DNA of 64,000 nucleotides from Stutzerimonas stutzeri (GTDB lineage Bacteria > Pseudomonadota > Gammaproteobacteria > Pseudomonadales > Pseudomonadaceae): the NCBI RefSeq assembly GCF_024448895.1, contig NZ_JAMOIC010000004.1, forward strand, positions 1-64,000. Reading direction: 5' to 3'. Both the position numbers and the translations under genes were made by a program. The notes under the pieces are model-generated. The model had not been told where the DNA came from, did no database searches, and worked only from the letters and a program-made list of their open reading frames with translations. How positions within the stretch are numbered: the stretch's first letter is position 1; each line of letters opens with the position of its first letter. Positions 1 to 9,203 of this stretch are shown here, piece by piece.

Positions 1-28
1 GGATCAACACCGCGTCACCGATATCACT

Positions 29-62
29 CGTAGGATGGCGTTGAGCGGAGCGATACCCATCA
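29..62. repeat. dispersed GGGTATCGC-type repeat, single copy
   Basis: The stretch reads as the reverse complement of TGATGGGTATCGC...CGCCATCCTACG. The same unit occurs twice, head to head, at 17011-17097. It lies downstream of the cold-shock gene in non-coding DNA. It looks like a short interspersed extragenic repeat of this genome; no function can be read from it. Confidence 0.5.
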
Positions 63-131
63 ACTCTGAGCCGAATCGATTTCCGGCCAGCGGTGCGCTT
101 GGTACGAGGCGGGCACCACAAATCGCAGGCA

Positions 132-157
132 TAAAAAAAGCCCCGCCGAGGCGGAGC
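132..157 (-). terminator. intrinsic terminator of the cold-shock gene
   Basis: On the minus strand an 8-bp GC-rich stem (GCTCCGCC/GGCGGGGC with one wobble pair, positions 140-157) is followed by a run of seven T. It lies 25 nt past the stop of the minus-strand cold-shock gene. Confidence 0.85.
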
Positions 158-182
158 TTCTTTTCAGCAGAGAAGCTTCAGG

Positions 183-392
183 TTAGATAACCTGAACTTC
201 CTCAGCTTGCATGCCCTTCTGGCCGCGGGTAGCGACGAAGGAAACTTGCTGGCCTTCTTTCAGGCTCTTGAAACCGTCGCCTTGGATGGCGCGGAAGTGT
301 ACGAAGAGGTCGTCACCGGATTGAGGAGTGATGAAGCCGAAGCCTTTTTCATCATTGAACCACTTAACGGTACCGGTTTGGCGATTGGACAT
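183..392 (-). CDS. cspA: CspA-family cold-shock protein
   Basis: A 69-aa single cold-shock domain protein that binds single-stranded RNA and DNA and acts as an RNA chaperone in the cytoplasm. The RNP1-like motif KGFGFI and the RNP2-like motif LFVHF are both present, and the length is that of a stand-alone CspA/CapB protein. It is monocistronic, with a strong terminator just after the stop and about 320 nt of non-coding DNA upstream that probably includes a long leader, as is usual in the family. The sequence does not show which paralogue it is or whether it is cold-induced. Confidence 0.93.
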   Translation of the reverse strand: MSNRQTGTVKWFNDEKGFGFITPQSGDDLFVHFRAIQGDGFKSLKEGQQVSFVATRGQKGMQAEEVQVI

Positions 393-712
393 TTGAATGT
401 CTCCTTGAACGATGTAGAGATGATTTGAACGGGCAAATACCCCGAACGGTGACTGTGTGCAAGGAGTTAAAGGAGTCGTAGCAATGATCGGATCGAAATC
501 TAAACATGTAGCGATTCACGGTGACACATGCAGCAGCAGCCAACGAAAGATACCGCATTTCCGTAGCAATGCGAGCATTATTTTCAGGTTTCTACCTTAC
601 GCTCACCCGCCGCGGCGCTCGGTCCTGGCCGCTGGGCTTGGAACCGGCCCTGTCGGCTCGGTAAGATGCACGCCTTTCCTTAACTCTCACCAGCCCAATC
701 AGGACGCCCGCC
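393..712. other. divergent intergenic region cspA/dcd
   Basis: About 320 nt without a convincing gene. It must hold the promoter and 5' leader of the minus-strand cold-shock gene and the promoter of dcd. I see no clear operator or hairpin with a T tract. Confidence 0.5.
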
Positions 713-1279
713 ATGAGCATCAAATCGGACAAGTGGATTCGCCGGATGGCCCAGGAGCACGGCATGATCGAGCCCTACGTCGAGCGCCAGATGCGCGGCG
801 AGGGCAGCGAGCGCCTGATCTCCTATGGCGTCTCCAGCTACGGCTACGACGTACGCTGCGCCGACGAATTCAAGATCTTCACTAACATCAACTCGGCGAT
901 CGTCGACCCGAAGAACTTCGATGAGAAGAGCTTCGTCGACATCCAGAGTGACGTTTGCATCATCCCGCCAAACTCATTCGCCCTGGCGCGCACCGTCGAG
1001 TATTTCCGCATTCCGCGTAACGTACTGACCATCTGCCTGGGCAAGAGCACCTATGCCCGCTGCGGCATCATCGTTAACGTGACGCCGCTGGAACCTGAGT
1101 GGGAAGGTCATGTAACGCTGGAGTTCTCCAACACCACGACGCTGCCGGCGAAGATCTACGCCAATGAAGGCGTGGCGCAAATGCTGTTCCTGGAGTCGGA
1201 CGAGGAGTGTGAGACGTCCTACCGCGACCGTGGCGGCAAGTATCAGGGCCAGCGCGGCGTGACCTTACCCAAGGCGTAA
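713..1279 (+). CDS. dcd: dCTP deaminase
   Basis: Deaminates dCTP to dUTP, the first step of the main route to dTMP in gammaproteobacteria; acts in the cytosol as a homotrimer. The 188-aa length is the usual Pseudomonas length. The nucleotide-binding block GKSTYARCG, the segment around [15 protein letters not shown] that carries the catalytic Glu, and the C-terminal loop [12 protein letters not shown] that closes over the triphosphate are all recognisable. The ATG follows a weak GGACG Shine-Dalgarno. Neighbours are a cold-shock gene (divergent) and sodB (convergent), so it appears to be transcribed alone. Confidence 0.96.
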   Translation: MSIKSDKWIRRMAQEHGMIEPYVERQMRGEGSERLISYGVSSYGYDVRCADEFKIFTNINSAIVDPKNFDEKSFVDIQSDVCIIPPNSFALARTVEYFRIPRNVLTICLGKSTYARCGIIVNVTPLEPEWEGHVTLEFSNTTTLPAKIYANEGVAQMLFLESDEECETSYRDRGGKYQGQRGVTLPKA

Positions 1280-1480
1280 CTTCCTGTCTGTTCCACAGTG
1301 TTCATGCGTGTAGCGGCGGCTGAGGCCATACGCGTCGTTATAGCAACGCCGCGCTGTCCGTTCTTCGGGCGCGCTGCCGGGCGTAAAGGGTTCTCCTAAC
1401 GCCTAGCGTTTCAGCAGGATCGATTCGGTTATCACGCTGAGGCGACCCCGGCTCCGAAAGAATCTCTATGTGCTTAAACG

Positions 1481-1511
1481 AAAAATGCCCGCAATAGCTG
1501 CGGGCATTTTG
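1481..1511. terminator. bidirectional terminator between dcd and sodB
   Basis: A perfect 9-bp stem ATGCCCGCA/TGCGGGCAT (1485-1507) with a short loop is flanked by AAAAA on the left and TTTT on the right. It can therefore stop transcription from both sides. It lies 50 nt past the sodB stop on the minus strand and about 200 nt past dcd. Confidence 0.85.
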
Positions 1512-1562
1512 GTGCGAGCGTCATGGGCCGACCGGATCGACCCACGTTGCCAGCCTGGCAAC

Positions 1563-2144
1563 TCAGCCTGCGAAGTTCTTCGCGACGAAGTCCCAGTTTA
1601 CGACGTTCCAGAACGCTTCGACGAATTTCGGGCGGGCGTTGCGGTAGTCGATGTAGTAGGCATGTTCCCAGACGTCGCAGGTCAGCAATGGCTTGTCGCC
1701 AGCGGTCATCGGGTTACCGGCACCAATGGTGCTGGCCAGGCCGACGCTGCCGTCGGACTTCTTCACCAGCCACGCCCAGCCGGAGCCGAAAGTGCCGATA
1801 GCGGTCTTGGTGAACTCTTCCTTGAACTTGTCGAAGGAACCGAACGCGGCGTTGATGGCATCAGCCAGCTCGCCTGTCGGCTGGCCACCGGCGTTCGGTG
1901 CCATGCAGTTCCAGAAGAAGGTGTGGTTCCAGACCTGAGCGGCATTGTTGAAGATGCCACCGGAAGAGGTCTTGATGATGGTTTCCAGATCCTTGCCTTC
2001 GAACTCGGTGCCAGGGATCAGGTTGTTCAGATTGGTCACGTAGGCTTGATGATGCTTGCCGTGGTGATACTCGAAGGTCTCGGCGGAAATGTGCGGCTCG
2101 AGGGCGGTTTTTTCAAACGGAAGCGGCGGCAATTCGAAAGCCAT
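1563..2144 (-). CDS. sodB: superoxide dismutase [Fe]
   Basis: Dismutates superoxide in the cytoplasm using iron. The 193-aa product aligns end to end with E. coli SodB: starts MAFELPPLP, metal ligands H27, H74, D157 and H161 (motifs [23 protein letters not shown]). The fingerprint [14 protein letters not shown] and the residues around AGGQPTGEL are of the iron type. I chose the ATG at 2142-2144 because AGGAGATA precedes it at good spacing; the open frame continues upstream to 2345 but that part has no family similarity. It is monocistronic with a strong terminator. Confidence 0.96.
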   Translation of the reverse strand: MAFELPPLPFEKTALEPHISAETFEYHHGKHHQAYVTNLNNLIPGTEFEGKDLETIIKTSSGGIFNNAAQVWNHTFFWNCMAPNAGGQPTGELADAINAAFGSFDKFKEEFTKTAIGTFGSGWAWLVKKSDGSVGLASTIGAGNPMTAGDKPLLTCDVWEHAYYIDYRNARPKFVEAFWNVVNWDFVAKNFAG

Positions 2145-2505
2145 GGTGTATCTCCTGCTCAGGTGTCGAGAATAGATGCGGCTCGGAAGGAGGCAGTCTG
2201 CGCTGGTAATCAGCGCCTCGCGGAACGGGGAAACTACTGCACTGATGCTTGTCCGTTTACGCCTGTCTTTCCCTTCGCTTGCTGCATGCTTGCGCATTCT
2301 TCGGCCGATCACGGGCGGCCGTAATAGCGGGCTGAAGCGTTCCACTCCATGCCCGCGAACCGTGGATCATAGCACCGGGCCTGCGGCAAAACCACGCGCC
2401 AACTGTGTGGAGAAGCCGAGGCCAGAGCCTTGTCGCTGGGTTTCGCGGGTGGTTTGACGGCGCTACTAGCCCTCTGCGTGGACCTCCGAGAATGGCAGGC
2501 GTTCC
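2145..2505. other. intergenic region sodB/argO
   Basis: About 360 nt that must carry the sodB promoter and the 3' end of the argO transcript. Open frames on both strands overlap here but none has a ribosome binding site or family features. I did not find a clear Fur box by eye. Confidence 0.4.
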
Positions 2506-3108
2506 TCAGGCAAGGATTACCAGCTGTGCTGCAACGGCGAACATCATCATCGCGACTCCCAGGTCGATCAGGCGCCAGGTCAACGGTCGCGCGAGCCAGG
2601 GAGCAAGCCAGGCGCCACCAAGGGCAAGGATCAGAAACCAGATAGTCGAGGAAGTCGCGGCGCCGAGTGTGTAGGCGCCGGGTTCGGGTTGTTGAGCGCC
2701 AAGCGAGCCGATCAGCAATACCGTGTCGAGATAGACGTGCGGGTTGAGCAGCGTGACCGCCAGCGCTGCAAGCAGCACGCTTCGCAGCGAACGCGGGCCG
2801 CGCTGGGCATCTTCCTTCAAGGCCTGCGGGCGTGCAGCACGACACAAGGCGACGACGCCATAGAAGGACAGGAAGATCACGCCGCCCCAACGCGTGACCT
2901 GGAGCAGTACCGGGCTCTCGGCGAGCAGTGCGGCGAGGCCGAACACTCCAAGGCTGACCAGCAGGATGTCGCACAGGATGCAGAGCGCAGCGACGGGCAG
3001 GTGGTGCTCACGCCTAAGGCTTTGCGCCAGCACGAAAGCATTTTGCGCGCCGATCGCGATGATCAGCCCTGCGGTGACCAGCAATCCGTTGAAGTAGCTC
3101 TGCCACAT
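2506..3108 (-). CDS. argO: LysE/ArgO family amino-acid exporter
   Basis: Inner-membrane exporter of basic amino acids (arginine and possibly lysine or canavanine). The 200-aa product has about six hydrophobic segments and the LysE-type N-terminus GLIIAIGAQNAFVLAQ, with the internal LLNPHVYLDT motif typical of LysE/ArgO. I used the ATG at 3106-3108 (MWQSYFNG); longer open frame upstream would add a non-membrane extension. It is divergent from an ArgP-type LysR regulator 98 nt away, the classical exporter/regulator arrangement, so basic amino-acid-dependent activation by that regulator is likely. Confidence 0.9.
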   Translation of the reverse strand: MWQSYFNGLLVTAGLIIAIGAQNAFVLAQSLRREHHLPVAALCILCDILLVSLGVFGLAALLAESPVLLQVTRWGGVIFLSFYGVVALCRAARPQALKEDAQRGPRSLRSVLLAALAVTLLNPHVYLDTVLLIGSLGAQQPEPGAYTLGAATSSTIWFLILALGGAWLAPWLARPLTWRLIDLGVAMMMFAVAAQLVILA

Positions 3109-3206
3109 GGTGCTCTGCCTGTCTGCATATAAAGGATGGCTCGCAGTCTCGGCCTTGCTGTCGTATAAGAGAAACGAATTACGGTAATGCTGCATAAGGA
3201 AAACTG

Positions 3207-4094
3207 ATGTTCGATTACAAACTGCTGTCCGCTTTGGCTGCGGTGGTCGAGCAGGCTGGGTTTGATCGTGGCGCACAGTCGCTGGGCTTGTCGCAGTCGG
3301 CGGTCTCTCAGCGCATCAAGTTACTGGAAGCGCGGCTTGGGCAACCGGTACTGCTACGCGCGACGCCCCCGCAGCCGACAGAGGTGGGTCGGCGGCTGCT
3401 CAATCATGTTCAGCAGGTGCGATTGCTGGAGCGAGATCTACAGGGCAGAGTGCCCGAACTGGATGGAGGCCGGCTCCCTGAACGGCTTCGGGTCGCGCTC
3501 AATTCCGACAGCCTTGCGACTTGGTGGCCGGAAGCCGTTGCGCCATTTTGCACCGCGAACGCCGTGGTACTCGATCATGTGCTGGAAGATCAGGATGTGG
3601 GACTCAAACGCATGCGCGCAGGAGAAGTGGCCGCGTGCGTCTGCGCCGTCGAGCGCCCATTAGCCGGTGCGCGCAGCCAGTTCCTTGGGTCCATGCGCTA
3701 TCGTGCCCTGGCGACGCCGGCCTTCATCGCCCGGCATCTGCGTGGCGATCCGCCTGCCGAGGCCTTGGTACGAGTTCCGGCCATCGTCTTCGGGCCGGAT
3801 GATCAGCTGCAGCACCGGTACCTCGCATCGTTGGGCCTGAGCGGTGCGTTCAGCCACCACCTGTGTCCCTCATCGGAAGGCTTCGTAAGGTTGCTGCAGA
3901 GCGACCTCGGCTGGGGCATGGTGCCTGAGCTCCAGGTCCGCGAGGAGCTGGCCAGCGGTGCGCTGGTCGATGTGTTTCGGGGCGAGCCAATCGATGTCCC
4001 GCTGTATTGGCATCACTGGCGCAACGGTGGCGAGTTGCTGGCCGAGCTTACTCAGCAGCTCACGCGTTCGGCTGGGCAATGGCTGATCGGGTGA
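3207..4094 (+). CDS. argP: LysR-family regulator ArgP (IciA)
   Basis: Transcription factor that in relatives activates argO in response to arginine and lysine. The 295-aa protein has an N-terminal winged helix-turn-helix (DYKLLSALAAVVEQAGF through SQSAVSQRIKLLEARLG, residues about 3-45) and a C-terminal periplasmic-binding-like effector domain. The N-terminal sequence is characteristic of the ArgP/IciA branch rather than of generic LysR proteins. The start at 3207 has an AGGA site 7 nt upstream. The divergent argO gene supports the assignment. Confidence 0.92.
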   Translation: MFDYKLLSALAAVVEQAGFDRGAQSLGLSQSAVSQRIKLLEARLGQPVLLRATPPQPTEVGRRLLNHVQQVRLLERDLQGRVPELDGGRLPERLRVALNSDSLATWWPEAVAPFCTANAVVLDHVLEDQDVGLKRMRAGEVAACVCAVERPLAGARSQFLGSMRYRALATPAFIARHLRGDPPAEALVRVPAIVFGPDDQLQHRYLASLGLSGAFSHHLCPSSEGFVRLLQSDLGWGMVPELQVREELASGALVDVFRGEPIDVPLYWHHWRNGGELLAELTQQLTRSAGQWLIG

Positions 4095-4106
4095 ATCTCT
4101 CGATTG

Positions 4107-4388
4107 TCAGCTCATGACACGCTGGCCGCGGTAGATGCGAGCCGATGGCTGATGCATGAGATGGCTGGCGTCGGATGTAGGCTTGGTCACGACGGGTGGT
4201 GGCATGTCGCTGTAGGTCGCCAGCTGTTTACCGAGGTCACGGGTGGTTTCATCGCCAGAGCAGAGGCAGGCCGTCAGCATGGCCTGGATGGCATCGGGTT
4301 GGCTCAGACGTATTTCCAGCTGTTGCTCGTCGCGCAGTCGACTGCGCAGGTGCTGCATGCAATCGAGTACGGCCTTGTTGAACTCCAT
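4107..4388 (-). CDS. conserved hypothetical protein, 93 aa
   Basis: I do not recognise a family. The protein starts MEFNKAVLDCMQHLRSRL, is mostly helical and polar in the first 60 residues and ends in a proline- and serine-rich tail; no signal peptide or membrane segment is seen. The start at 4386-4388 is supported by GGAGGA 9 nt upstream, better than the upstream ATG. It converges on argP with 12 nt between stops. It may be a small regulatory or binding protein, but nothing in it proves a role. Confidence 0.6.
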   Translation of the reverse strand: MEFNKAVLDCMQHLRSRLRDEQQLEIRLSQPDAIQAMLTACLCSGDETTRDLGKQLATYSDMPPPVVTKPTSDASHLMHQPSARIYRGQRVMS

Positions 4389-4721
4389 GACGATTCGTCC
4401 TCCGCAATGACTCATTCACTCCTGGGCCCGACATCCTTGTCGGCGAAACGCTATCCACTGGCATGAGTCATGTAGCAACCGCCATACCAGCTCCGATTTC
4501 CCATGCTTCCGAAGACGGTGGAGGCCGTAGCCATGCGGTCTGGCGGCTGAACCGACGTGAAGCAGGACGCACAGGTTTTGCGTCCTGCTGCACAGTCTTG
4601 AATCGCTGTGGCGCCACGCGCCTGATGAAGGTGCGGTCAGCCTGATCATGGCGCTGAAGTGCCTCTGCTGAATCGTTATACTGCGCGCTGTTTCTCGCCT
4701 CGCGCCCTTTGAAGGTACCCC
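4389..4721. other. intergenic region with an 11-bp inverted repeat
   Basis: About 330 nt without a supported gene, between two divergent genes. It contains the inverted repeat AGCAGGACGCA (4561-4571) and TGCGTCCTGCT (4579-4589), which could form a stable hairpin. No T tract follows, so it is not a typical terminator; it may be an operator or transcript-leader structure. Confidence 0.5.
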
Positions 4722-5624
4722 ATGCGCAACGATGCTCACGACGAACTGGACAACGTACCCAGCCTGACCGCCGGCCGTGACCGCGACCCCTATCCCGCGC
4801 CGGAGCTCGAGCCGGTCCGCAAGCCCGAGGACCGCGATCCAGACAGCCCTCGGACACGACAGAAACGCCGTGGTGGAAGTACCGTGCCGCTTTGGATCCT
4901 GATCGTTGCGCTGTTTGGCCTGCTGGTTGGGCTGGGTTGGTGGAGTATGCAGCAGGTCTCCAAGCTCGAAGCGCAGCTGGTTGCTACCCAGGAGAGCTTT
5001 GCGCGCATCAGTGAAGATGCAAGCGGGCGACTGCAGGACATCTCCGGCAAGATCGTGGCGACCGAATCGAATGTCACCACCGAAGGCGAAGCCCTGAAAT
5101 TGCGGATCAAGCAGCTGGAGAAGCTGACGCTGGAGCTAGCCGAGCAGCAGCGGGCGATCACCACGCAGCAGCAGAGTCTGACCGGCAAGCAAGGTAATCA
5201 GGATAAGCGTCTGGACGAGCAGAACACCCGGGTCGAGAGCGTCGCCAGCGAAGTACGCGGCCAGCAGAGCGCGGCGGCAACCCTCGCCGAGTCGGTAAAG
5301 AACGTATCTGGCGAGCAGGCCGAGCTGAAATCGTCGTTCGCCGGACTGAAAGGGTCGGTTGATGAGCTAGGCAAGCTATCCGGCCGGATCGACAGCTTGA
5401 GCAAGGACGTCGCTGCGCTGAAGCAGCGGGGCGACGCCAGCCAGGCTATCAGCCGGTTGGAACAGGATGTGCTCATCCTGCGCAGTGAACTGGACAACCG
5501 TCCCGCCGCTACGCCGGGGATCAACACTTCCGAATTTGACGCCTTCCGTGCGCAGATGACGCGCAACGTCAACACACTGCAGGGCCAGATCGCGAACCTG
5601 CAGCAGCAACTCGATCAGCGCTAG
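4722..5624 (+). CDS. membrane-anchored coiled-coil protein
   Basis: A 300-aa protein of unknown function. Residues 1-54 are charged and proline-rich (cytoplasmic, ending in RTRQKRRGG), residues about 55-76 form one membrane segment (VPLWILIVALFGLLVGLGWW), and residues about 78-300 are Gln/Glu/Leu/Ser-rich heptad-like sequence predicted to be coiled coil on the periplasmic side. No enzymatic motif is seen. It looks like a structural or scaffolding protein of the cell envelope. It ends 66 nt before the convergent estA gene, with a shared hairpin between. Confidence 0.75.
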   Translation: MRNDAHDELDNVPSLTAGRDRDPYPAPELEPVRKPEDRDPDSPRTRQKRRGGSTVPLWILIVALFGLLVGLGWWSMQQVSKLEAQLVATQESFARISEDASGRLQDISGKIVATESNVTTEGEALKLRIKQLEKLTLELAEQQRAITTQQQSLTGKQGNQDKRLDEQNTRVESVASEVRGQQSAAATLAESVKNVSGEQAELKSSFAGLKGSVDELGKLSGRIDSLSKDVAALKQRGDASQAISRLEQDVLILRSELDNRPAATPGINTSEFDAFRAQMTRNVNTLQGQIANLQQQLDQR

Positions 5625-5628
5625 CCAC

Positions 5629-5662
5629 AAAAAAGCCGCTGCGCATCGAGCGCAGCGGCCAG
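5629..5662. terminator. terminator between the coiled-coil gene and estA
   Basis: A perfect 10-bp stem GCCGCTGCGC/GCGCAGCGGC (5635-5659) with a 5-nt loop is preceded by AAAAAA on the plus strand. It is thus a good intrinsic terminator for estA on the minus strand, and a hairpin directly downstream of the plus-strand gene. Confidence 0.8.
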
Positions 5663-5690
5663 GCGAGTCAGCCAAACGAGGAGTGTGAAG

Positions 5691-7601
5691 CTAGAGGTCA
5701 AGCGCTAGCGATACGCCGACGCCCTGGTTGCGATTTTCGTTACCTTGATAGTTGTAATTGGCGCGAACGCTCATCCCGGGTGTTATCTGATGGGCGATTC
5801 CCAGACTGAAGCGGGTCTGGTCGACGGTAGGCGTAGAGCCCGGAAGCACGAAGCTGTTGTTCTCCACGCTGTTCAGCGACACACGCAAATCCTCGCGTTC
5901 ATCGTCTTCTCGTTCCACTTCACGGGCCACCTCAGCGAACAGGCGGGTACGCTCGCTGATCGCATAGTTGCCGAACAGACCGACCGACAAGCGCAGCGAG
6001 TCGAGTTCCTGATCGTCAAAGCTCATGGCTGTCGAGCTGGCGCCTTTCTCGCTGTAGCCATCAACGTCGACCTTCTGGTAACTGGCGCCGACGAATGGCC
6101 CGAACTGCAATGCGTCGCCGATCTGCATGAGGTTGAAGCCGGTCTTTGCCGAGACGCCCCAGAGCATCCCTTCGGTGCTGCCTTTTTCGGAGCGCTCCGC
6201 TACGCCCAAGGCAAAGGTGCGATCCAGCGAGTCGTAATCCAGGTAGCCGACACTGGCAGTGAAATCAGCGAATAGACGATCCTTCTGATAGCTGGCGAAG
6301 GCGCTCGCCAGATAACTGCGCATGTCGTAGTCGGAATCACCTTCGCCCAGGGTCAGGGAGTTCTGCGCCAAGCCCAGGCTAAGCCCGGCAAGCCAGGCCT
6401 CGCTGATCCGGTTGGTCACGCCGATCATCAAGGTAGGGCTGTCACCATCACCGCCACCAAAACCGTCGTACTCTGGCCGGTTGTAGCCGCCCTGGACGAA
6501 GGCGCGCCAGGTGCCTGTGGTCTGCCAGTCATGGCGCTGCGCGGTGAGCTCGTTGTCGAGCATCTGCAGATGGTTGCGCAATGCCGAGCGGCCCATTTCC
6601 GGCAGCAGGGAAATCTCTGCCGGGGCAGAAAGGATCGAATAGATATAGTCGGCGCTGATCTGATGAACCGCGGTAGTTGGATGCACGGCGTCGTTGAACA
6701 GCAGGCGGCTTGGATCGGCATTGGCGGTGCCCAGGCCGTAAGTCGGGTCGAGCGGGCAGTTGCCCCCATCGAAGCAGACAGCCGTTTGATTGATCGCTGG
6801 GTCGAACCCATAGCGGGCGAGATCGGCGCGCACTTCTGTCAGCAGCAGGCGGGTGTTCAGCAATACGTAATTGCCACCCTGGGCTCGGAGGCCCGCGGCG
6901 AGTTCGGCGTTGAAGGCGTCGCTCAAGCCGTTCAGCAGGGCGCTGTTTCCCTGCGCTGTACCCAGTGGCGTATTGCCGACATCGGGCAGGTCGGAGATGA
7001 CGATGTAACGCGCCCCGGCGGCCTGTAGCGCGCCGACCGCGGTAACCATGTTTCCTGCAGCCTGAGCCATCGTCACCGGCCTGGTTTGCAGTTGAAAGAT
7101 GTCGTTGGCGCCGCCGTTGAGGTAGTAAAGACCGTTCGGGTCGACCTGGGGGGTCTCAACGAGATAACCCGGACGGGTTCTAGAGAGTCCACCAGCCGAC
7201 ACCGTTGAACTGCCCACCAGCGAATCGAGGATCTGATCTGAACGGTAACCACCCACCGCATAATTGGTACCGTCTGGATTACCGGTCACAAGGGATGGCA
7301 GCAGCGGCGTGGAGGGCTGCGACTGAAGCCCCAGCCGATTGGCGAGTACTTGCGTAGCAACCTGCCCGAAATACTCGGTATTGTCAGGGCCATAGTTCGG
7401 GCCGGTGCGGTTGGTGAAGCGCAATCCTCCGGTGGGGAAAGCACCCGATAAGGGGCTGCCCAGATCCGGGAAGGTTCCGGCGTCGCTGAGCGAGTCACCG
7501 AAATTGACGAATTGGCTGTACGGGCTCGTTTGCGCATAGGCTGCAGCTGACATTCCAGCCATGAGTAAGGCTATGGCGAGTGGCTTGAGAGGGCTCTGCA
7601 C
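5691..7601 (-). CDS. estA: autotransporter GDSL esterase EstA
   Basis: Outer-membrane anchored lipolytic enzyme; in P. aeruginosa it is needed for rhamnolipid formation, motility and biofilm. The 636-aa product has a signal peptide (cleavage after AYA, residue 23), an SGNH/GDSL passenger with nucleophile S37 in FGDSLSD, block III GGANDIF and the catalytic Asp-His in NDAVHP, then a C-terminal autotransporter beta-barrel from about residue 350 ending in the hydrophobic strand VGVSLALDL. Length matches the 646-aa P. aeruginosa enzyme. It is transcribed alone. Confidence 0.95.
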   Translation of the reverse strand: MQSPLKPLAIALLMAGMSAAAYAQTSPYSQFVNFGDSLSDAGTFPDLGSPLSGAFPTGGLRFTNRTGPNYGPDNTEYFGQVATQVLANRLGLQSQPSTPLLPSLVTGNPDGTNYAVGGYRSDQILDSLVGSSTVSAGGLSRTRPGYLVETPQVDPNGLYYLNGGANDIFQLQTRPVTMAQAAGNMVTAVGALQAAGARYIVISDLPDVGNTPLGTAQGNSALLNGLSDAFNAELAAGLRAQGGNYVLLNTRLLLTEVRADLARYGFDPAINQTAVCFDGGNCPLDPTYGLGTANADPSRLLFNDAVHPTTAVHQISADYIYSILSAPAEISLLPEMGRSALRNHLQMLDNELTAQRHDWQTTGTWRAFVQGGYNRPEYDGFGGGDGDSPTLMIGVTNRISEAWLAGLSLGLAQNSLTLGEGDSDYDMRSYLASAFASYQKDRLFADFTASVGYLDYDSLDRTFALGVAERSEKGSTEGMLWGVSAKTGFNLMQIGDALQFGPFVGASYQKVDVDGYSEKGASSTAMSFDDQELDSLRLSVGLFGNYAISERTRLFAEVAREVEREDDEREDLRVSLNSVENNSFVLPGSTPTVDQTRFSLGIAHQITPGMSVRANYNYQGNENRNQGVGVSLALDL

Positions 7602-8012
7602 ATGTCTCTCCTTCTTGTTGTTATTGGCAGCCGGCGCACTGGCGGCCGGCAGTTCAATCTATCCGCGATCGGTCACAGGTATAAGCACTCTTAAGCGCCA
7701 TTTATCGGGCGTGTTCGTGTCGCCCGAACGGACTACTGGCGGAGATCACTTCGATCAGAGCCTTGTTAAAATTTATTTGTTTCATCGACTCCTGAATTCA
7801 GGACGGTGGCCGCTAACCCAGCATGAGCGCTAAGCCACGTGATCTGTAGGGCTATGGCGCTAATAGTGGTTGGCCGAATGCCCAGGTGCCGGTTGGCAAG
7901 CGCCACGGGCACATAGAAATGGCTCTGAAATAATGTCCAAGTGCTACCATTCGGCGCGGCTAACACGAGGGCGTGGCTAGCCTCTGCATTGCTCCATTCG
8001 GGTGTTTATTAA
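7602..8012. other. divergent intergenic region estA/GGDEF gene
   Basis: About 410 nt without a supported gene; an A/T-rich patch near 7767-7785 could belong to a promoter of either gene. No clear operator was recognised. Confidence 0.4.
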
Positions 8013-9197
8013 ATGCCGTCCTTGATCGACCTGCTGTCAAGCCGCCTGGCCAGTCTGCTGCCAAGTGAACTCAAGTCCAATGAGTTCATGAAACTGGTCA
8101 TCCCGCACCGTCATTCGATGCTGCTTTCCCAGCGTCGAGCCACACTGATCGTTAATCGGGTCAGGATGTTTGCCTTCCTTTTTGCGGTGCTGACCCCGGT
8201 ATGGGGGATCATCGATGTGATGGTCTTCAGCTATCCACTATGGCTCGGTCTGGCGACGTTTCGTCTGTTGGCCTGTGCCGCGTTCGTGTGTCTGCTGTTG
8301 TACTACCGTCCCAGCGGCAATCTGTTCGACGCCTATCGGGCGATTGCGCTGTTGTTCGCAATCCCGACCCTTTTCTATATCGCCTCGCATACGCTGCTGG
8401 GCGGCTATCAGCTAACCCAGTTGTCCGCTATGGTGGCGGCTGGCTATGCCTTTCTGCCGTTCGTGCTGATGGCGGGGTTAGCGATATTTCCGCTGACATT
8501 GCTTGAGAACGTTGTCATGGCGAGCGTCCTGCTGTTGGCACATGCCCTGGCAGGCTATCTGTCGTGGGCGACGCTCAACTGGCCCTCGTACGCTGGTGGT
8601 TTCTGGCTGCTGATGCTGATTGCCGGTGTGACCGCGTTGGCGAGTCTCAGCCAACTGGCTTTCATGATTGCATTGGTGCGCCAAGCCATACGGGATCCGC
8701 TCACGGGTGTGTTTTCACGCGGCAGCGGTCAGGAGATTCTCACGCTTCAATGGGACACCGCGCGACGCCACGACACCGGGCTAGCGGTGGCTTTCATCGA
8801 CCTCGATCACTTCAAACCGATCAACGACACCTTCGGTCACGAGGCTGGCGACCTGGTGCTGCGCAGTTGCGCCCAGCAGATGCTGTCCAGCCTGCGCAGT
8901 ACCGATACCCTGTTGCGCTGGGGCGGTGAGGAGTTCGTGGTGATCATGCCGGATACCGACCGGGAGCAGGCGCGGCTGGCGCTGGAGCGTATCGTGCGGC
9001 GCGGACTGGGCATGCGTCCGGATGGGCAGGCGGTGACCGCGAGCATAGGCCTGGCCGAGCGCTGCATCGATTTTGTCGAGAGCCCGGCAGAACTGCTCGA
9101 GCTTGCAGACCGCCGGATGTACCTGGCCAAGAGCTCGGGCCGCAACCGCCTCTGTTACGAATCGGACGAGGCGGTGACGGAGCCGTCGGCCGCCTGA
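8013..9197 (+). CDS. membrane diguanylate cyclase (GGDEF)
   Basis: Makes cyclic di-GMP from two GTP. The 394-aa protein has an N-terminal hydrophobic sensor region with about five or six membrane segments (residues about 50-220) and a C-terminal GGDEF domain from about 225. The active-site signature is GGEEF (304-308), and an RxxD inhibitory site (RSTD, 295-298) sits exactly five residues before it, so product inhibition is expected. The metal-binding FIDLDHFKPIND motif is intact. The input signal is unknown. It converges on pncB with 6 nt between stops. Confidence 0.92.
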   Translation: MPSLIDLLSSRLASLLPSELKSNEFMKLVIPHRHSMLLSQRRATLIVNRVRMFAFLFAVLTPVWGIIDVMVFSYPLWLGLATFRLLACAAFVCLLLYYRPSGNLFDAYRAIALLFAIPTLFYIASHTLLGGYQLTQLSAMVAAGYAFLPFVLMAGLAIFPLTLLENVVMASVLLLAHALAGYLSWATLNWPSYAGGFWLLMLIAGVTALASLSQLAFMIALVRQAIRDPLTGVFSRGSGQEILTLQWDTARRHDTGLAVAFIDLDHFKPINDTFGHEAGDLVLRSCAQQMLSSLRSTDTLLRWGGEEFVVIMPDTDREQARLALERIVRRGLGMRPDGQAVTASIGLAERCIDFVESPAELLELADRRMYLAKSSGRNRLCYESDEAVTEPSAA

Positions 9198-9203
9198 GCC
9201 GGG

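Noticed and set aside
1470-2324. A 284-codon plus-strand open frame
   Set aside because: Antisense to sodB; it also runs through the bidirectional terminator.
2145-2345. N-terminal extension of SodB
   Set aside because: The extra 67 codons have no similarity to the family, and a strong ribosome site precedes the internal ATG at 2144.
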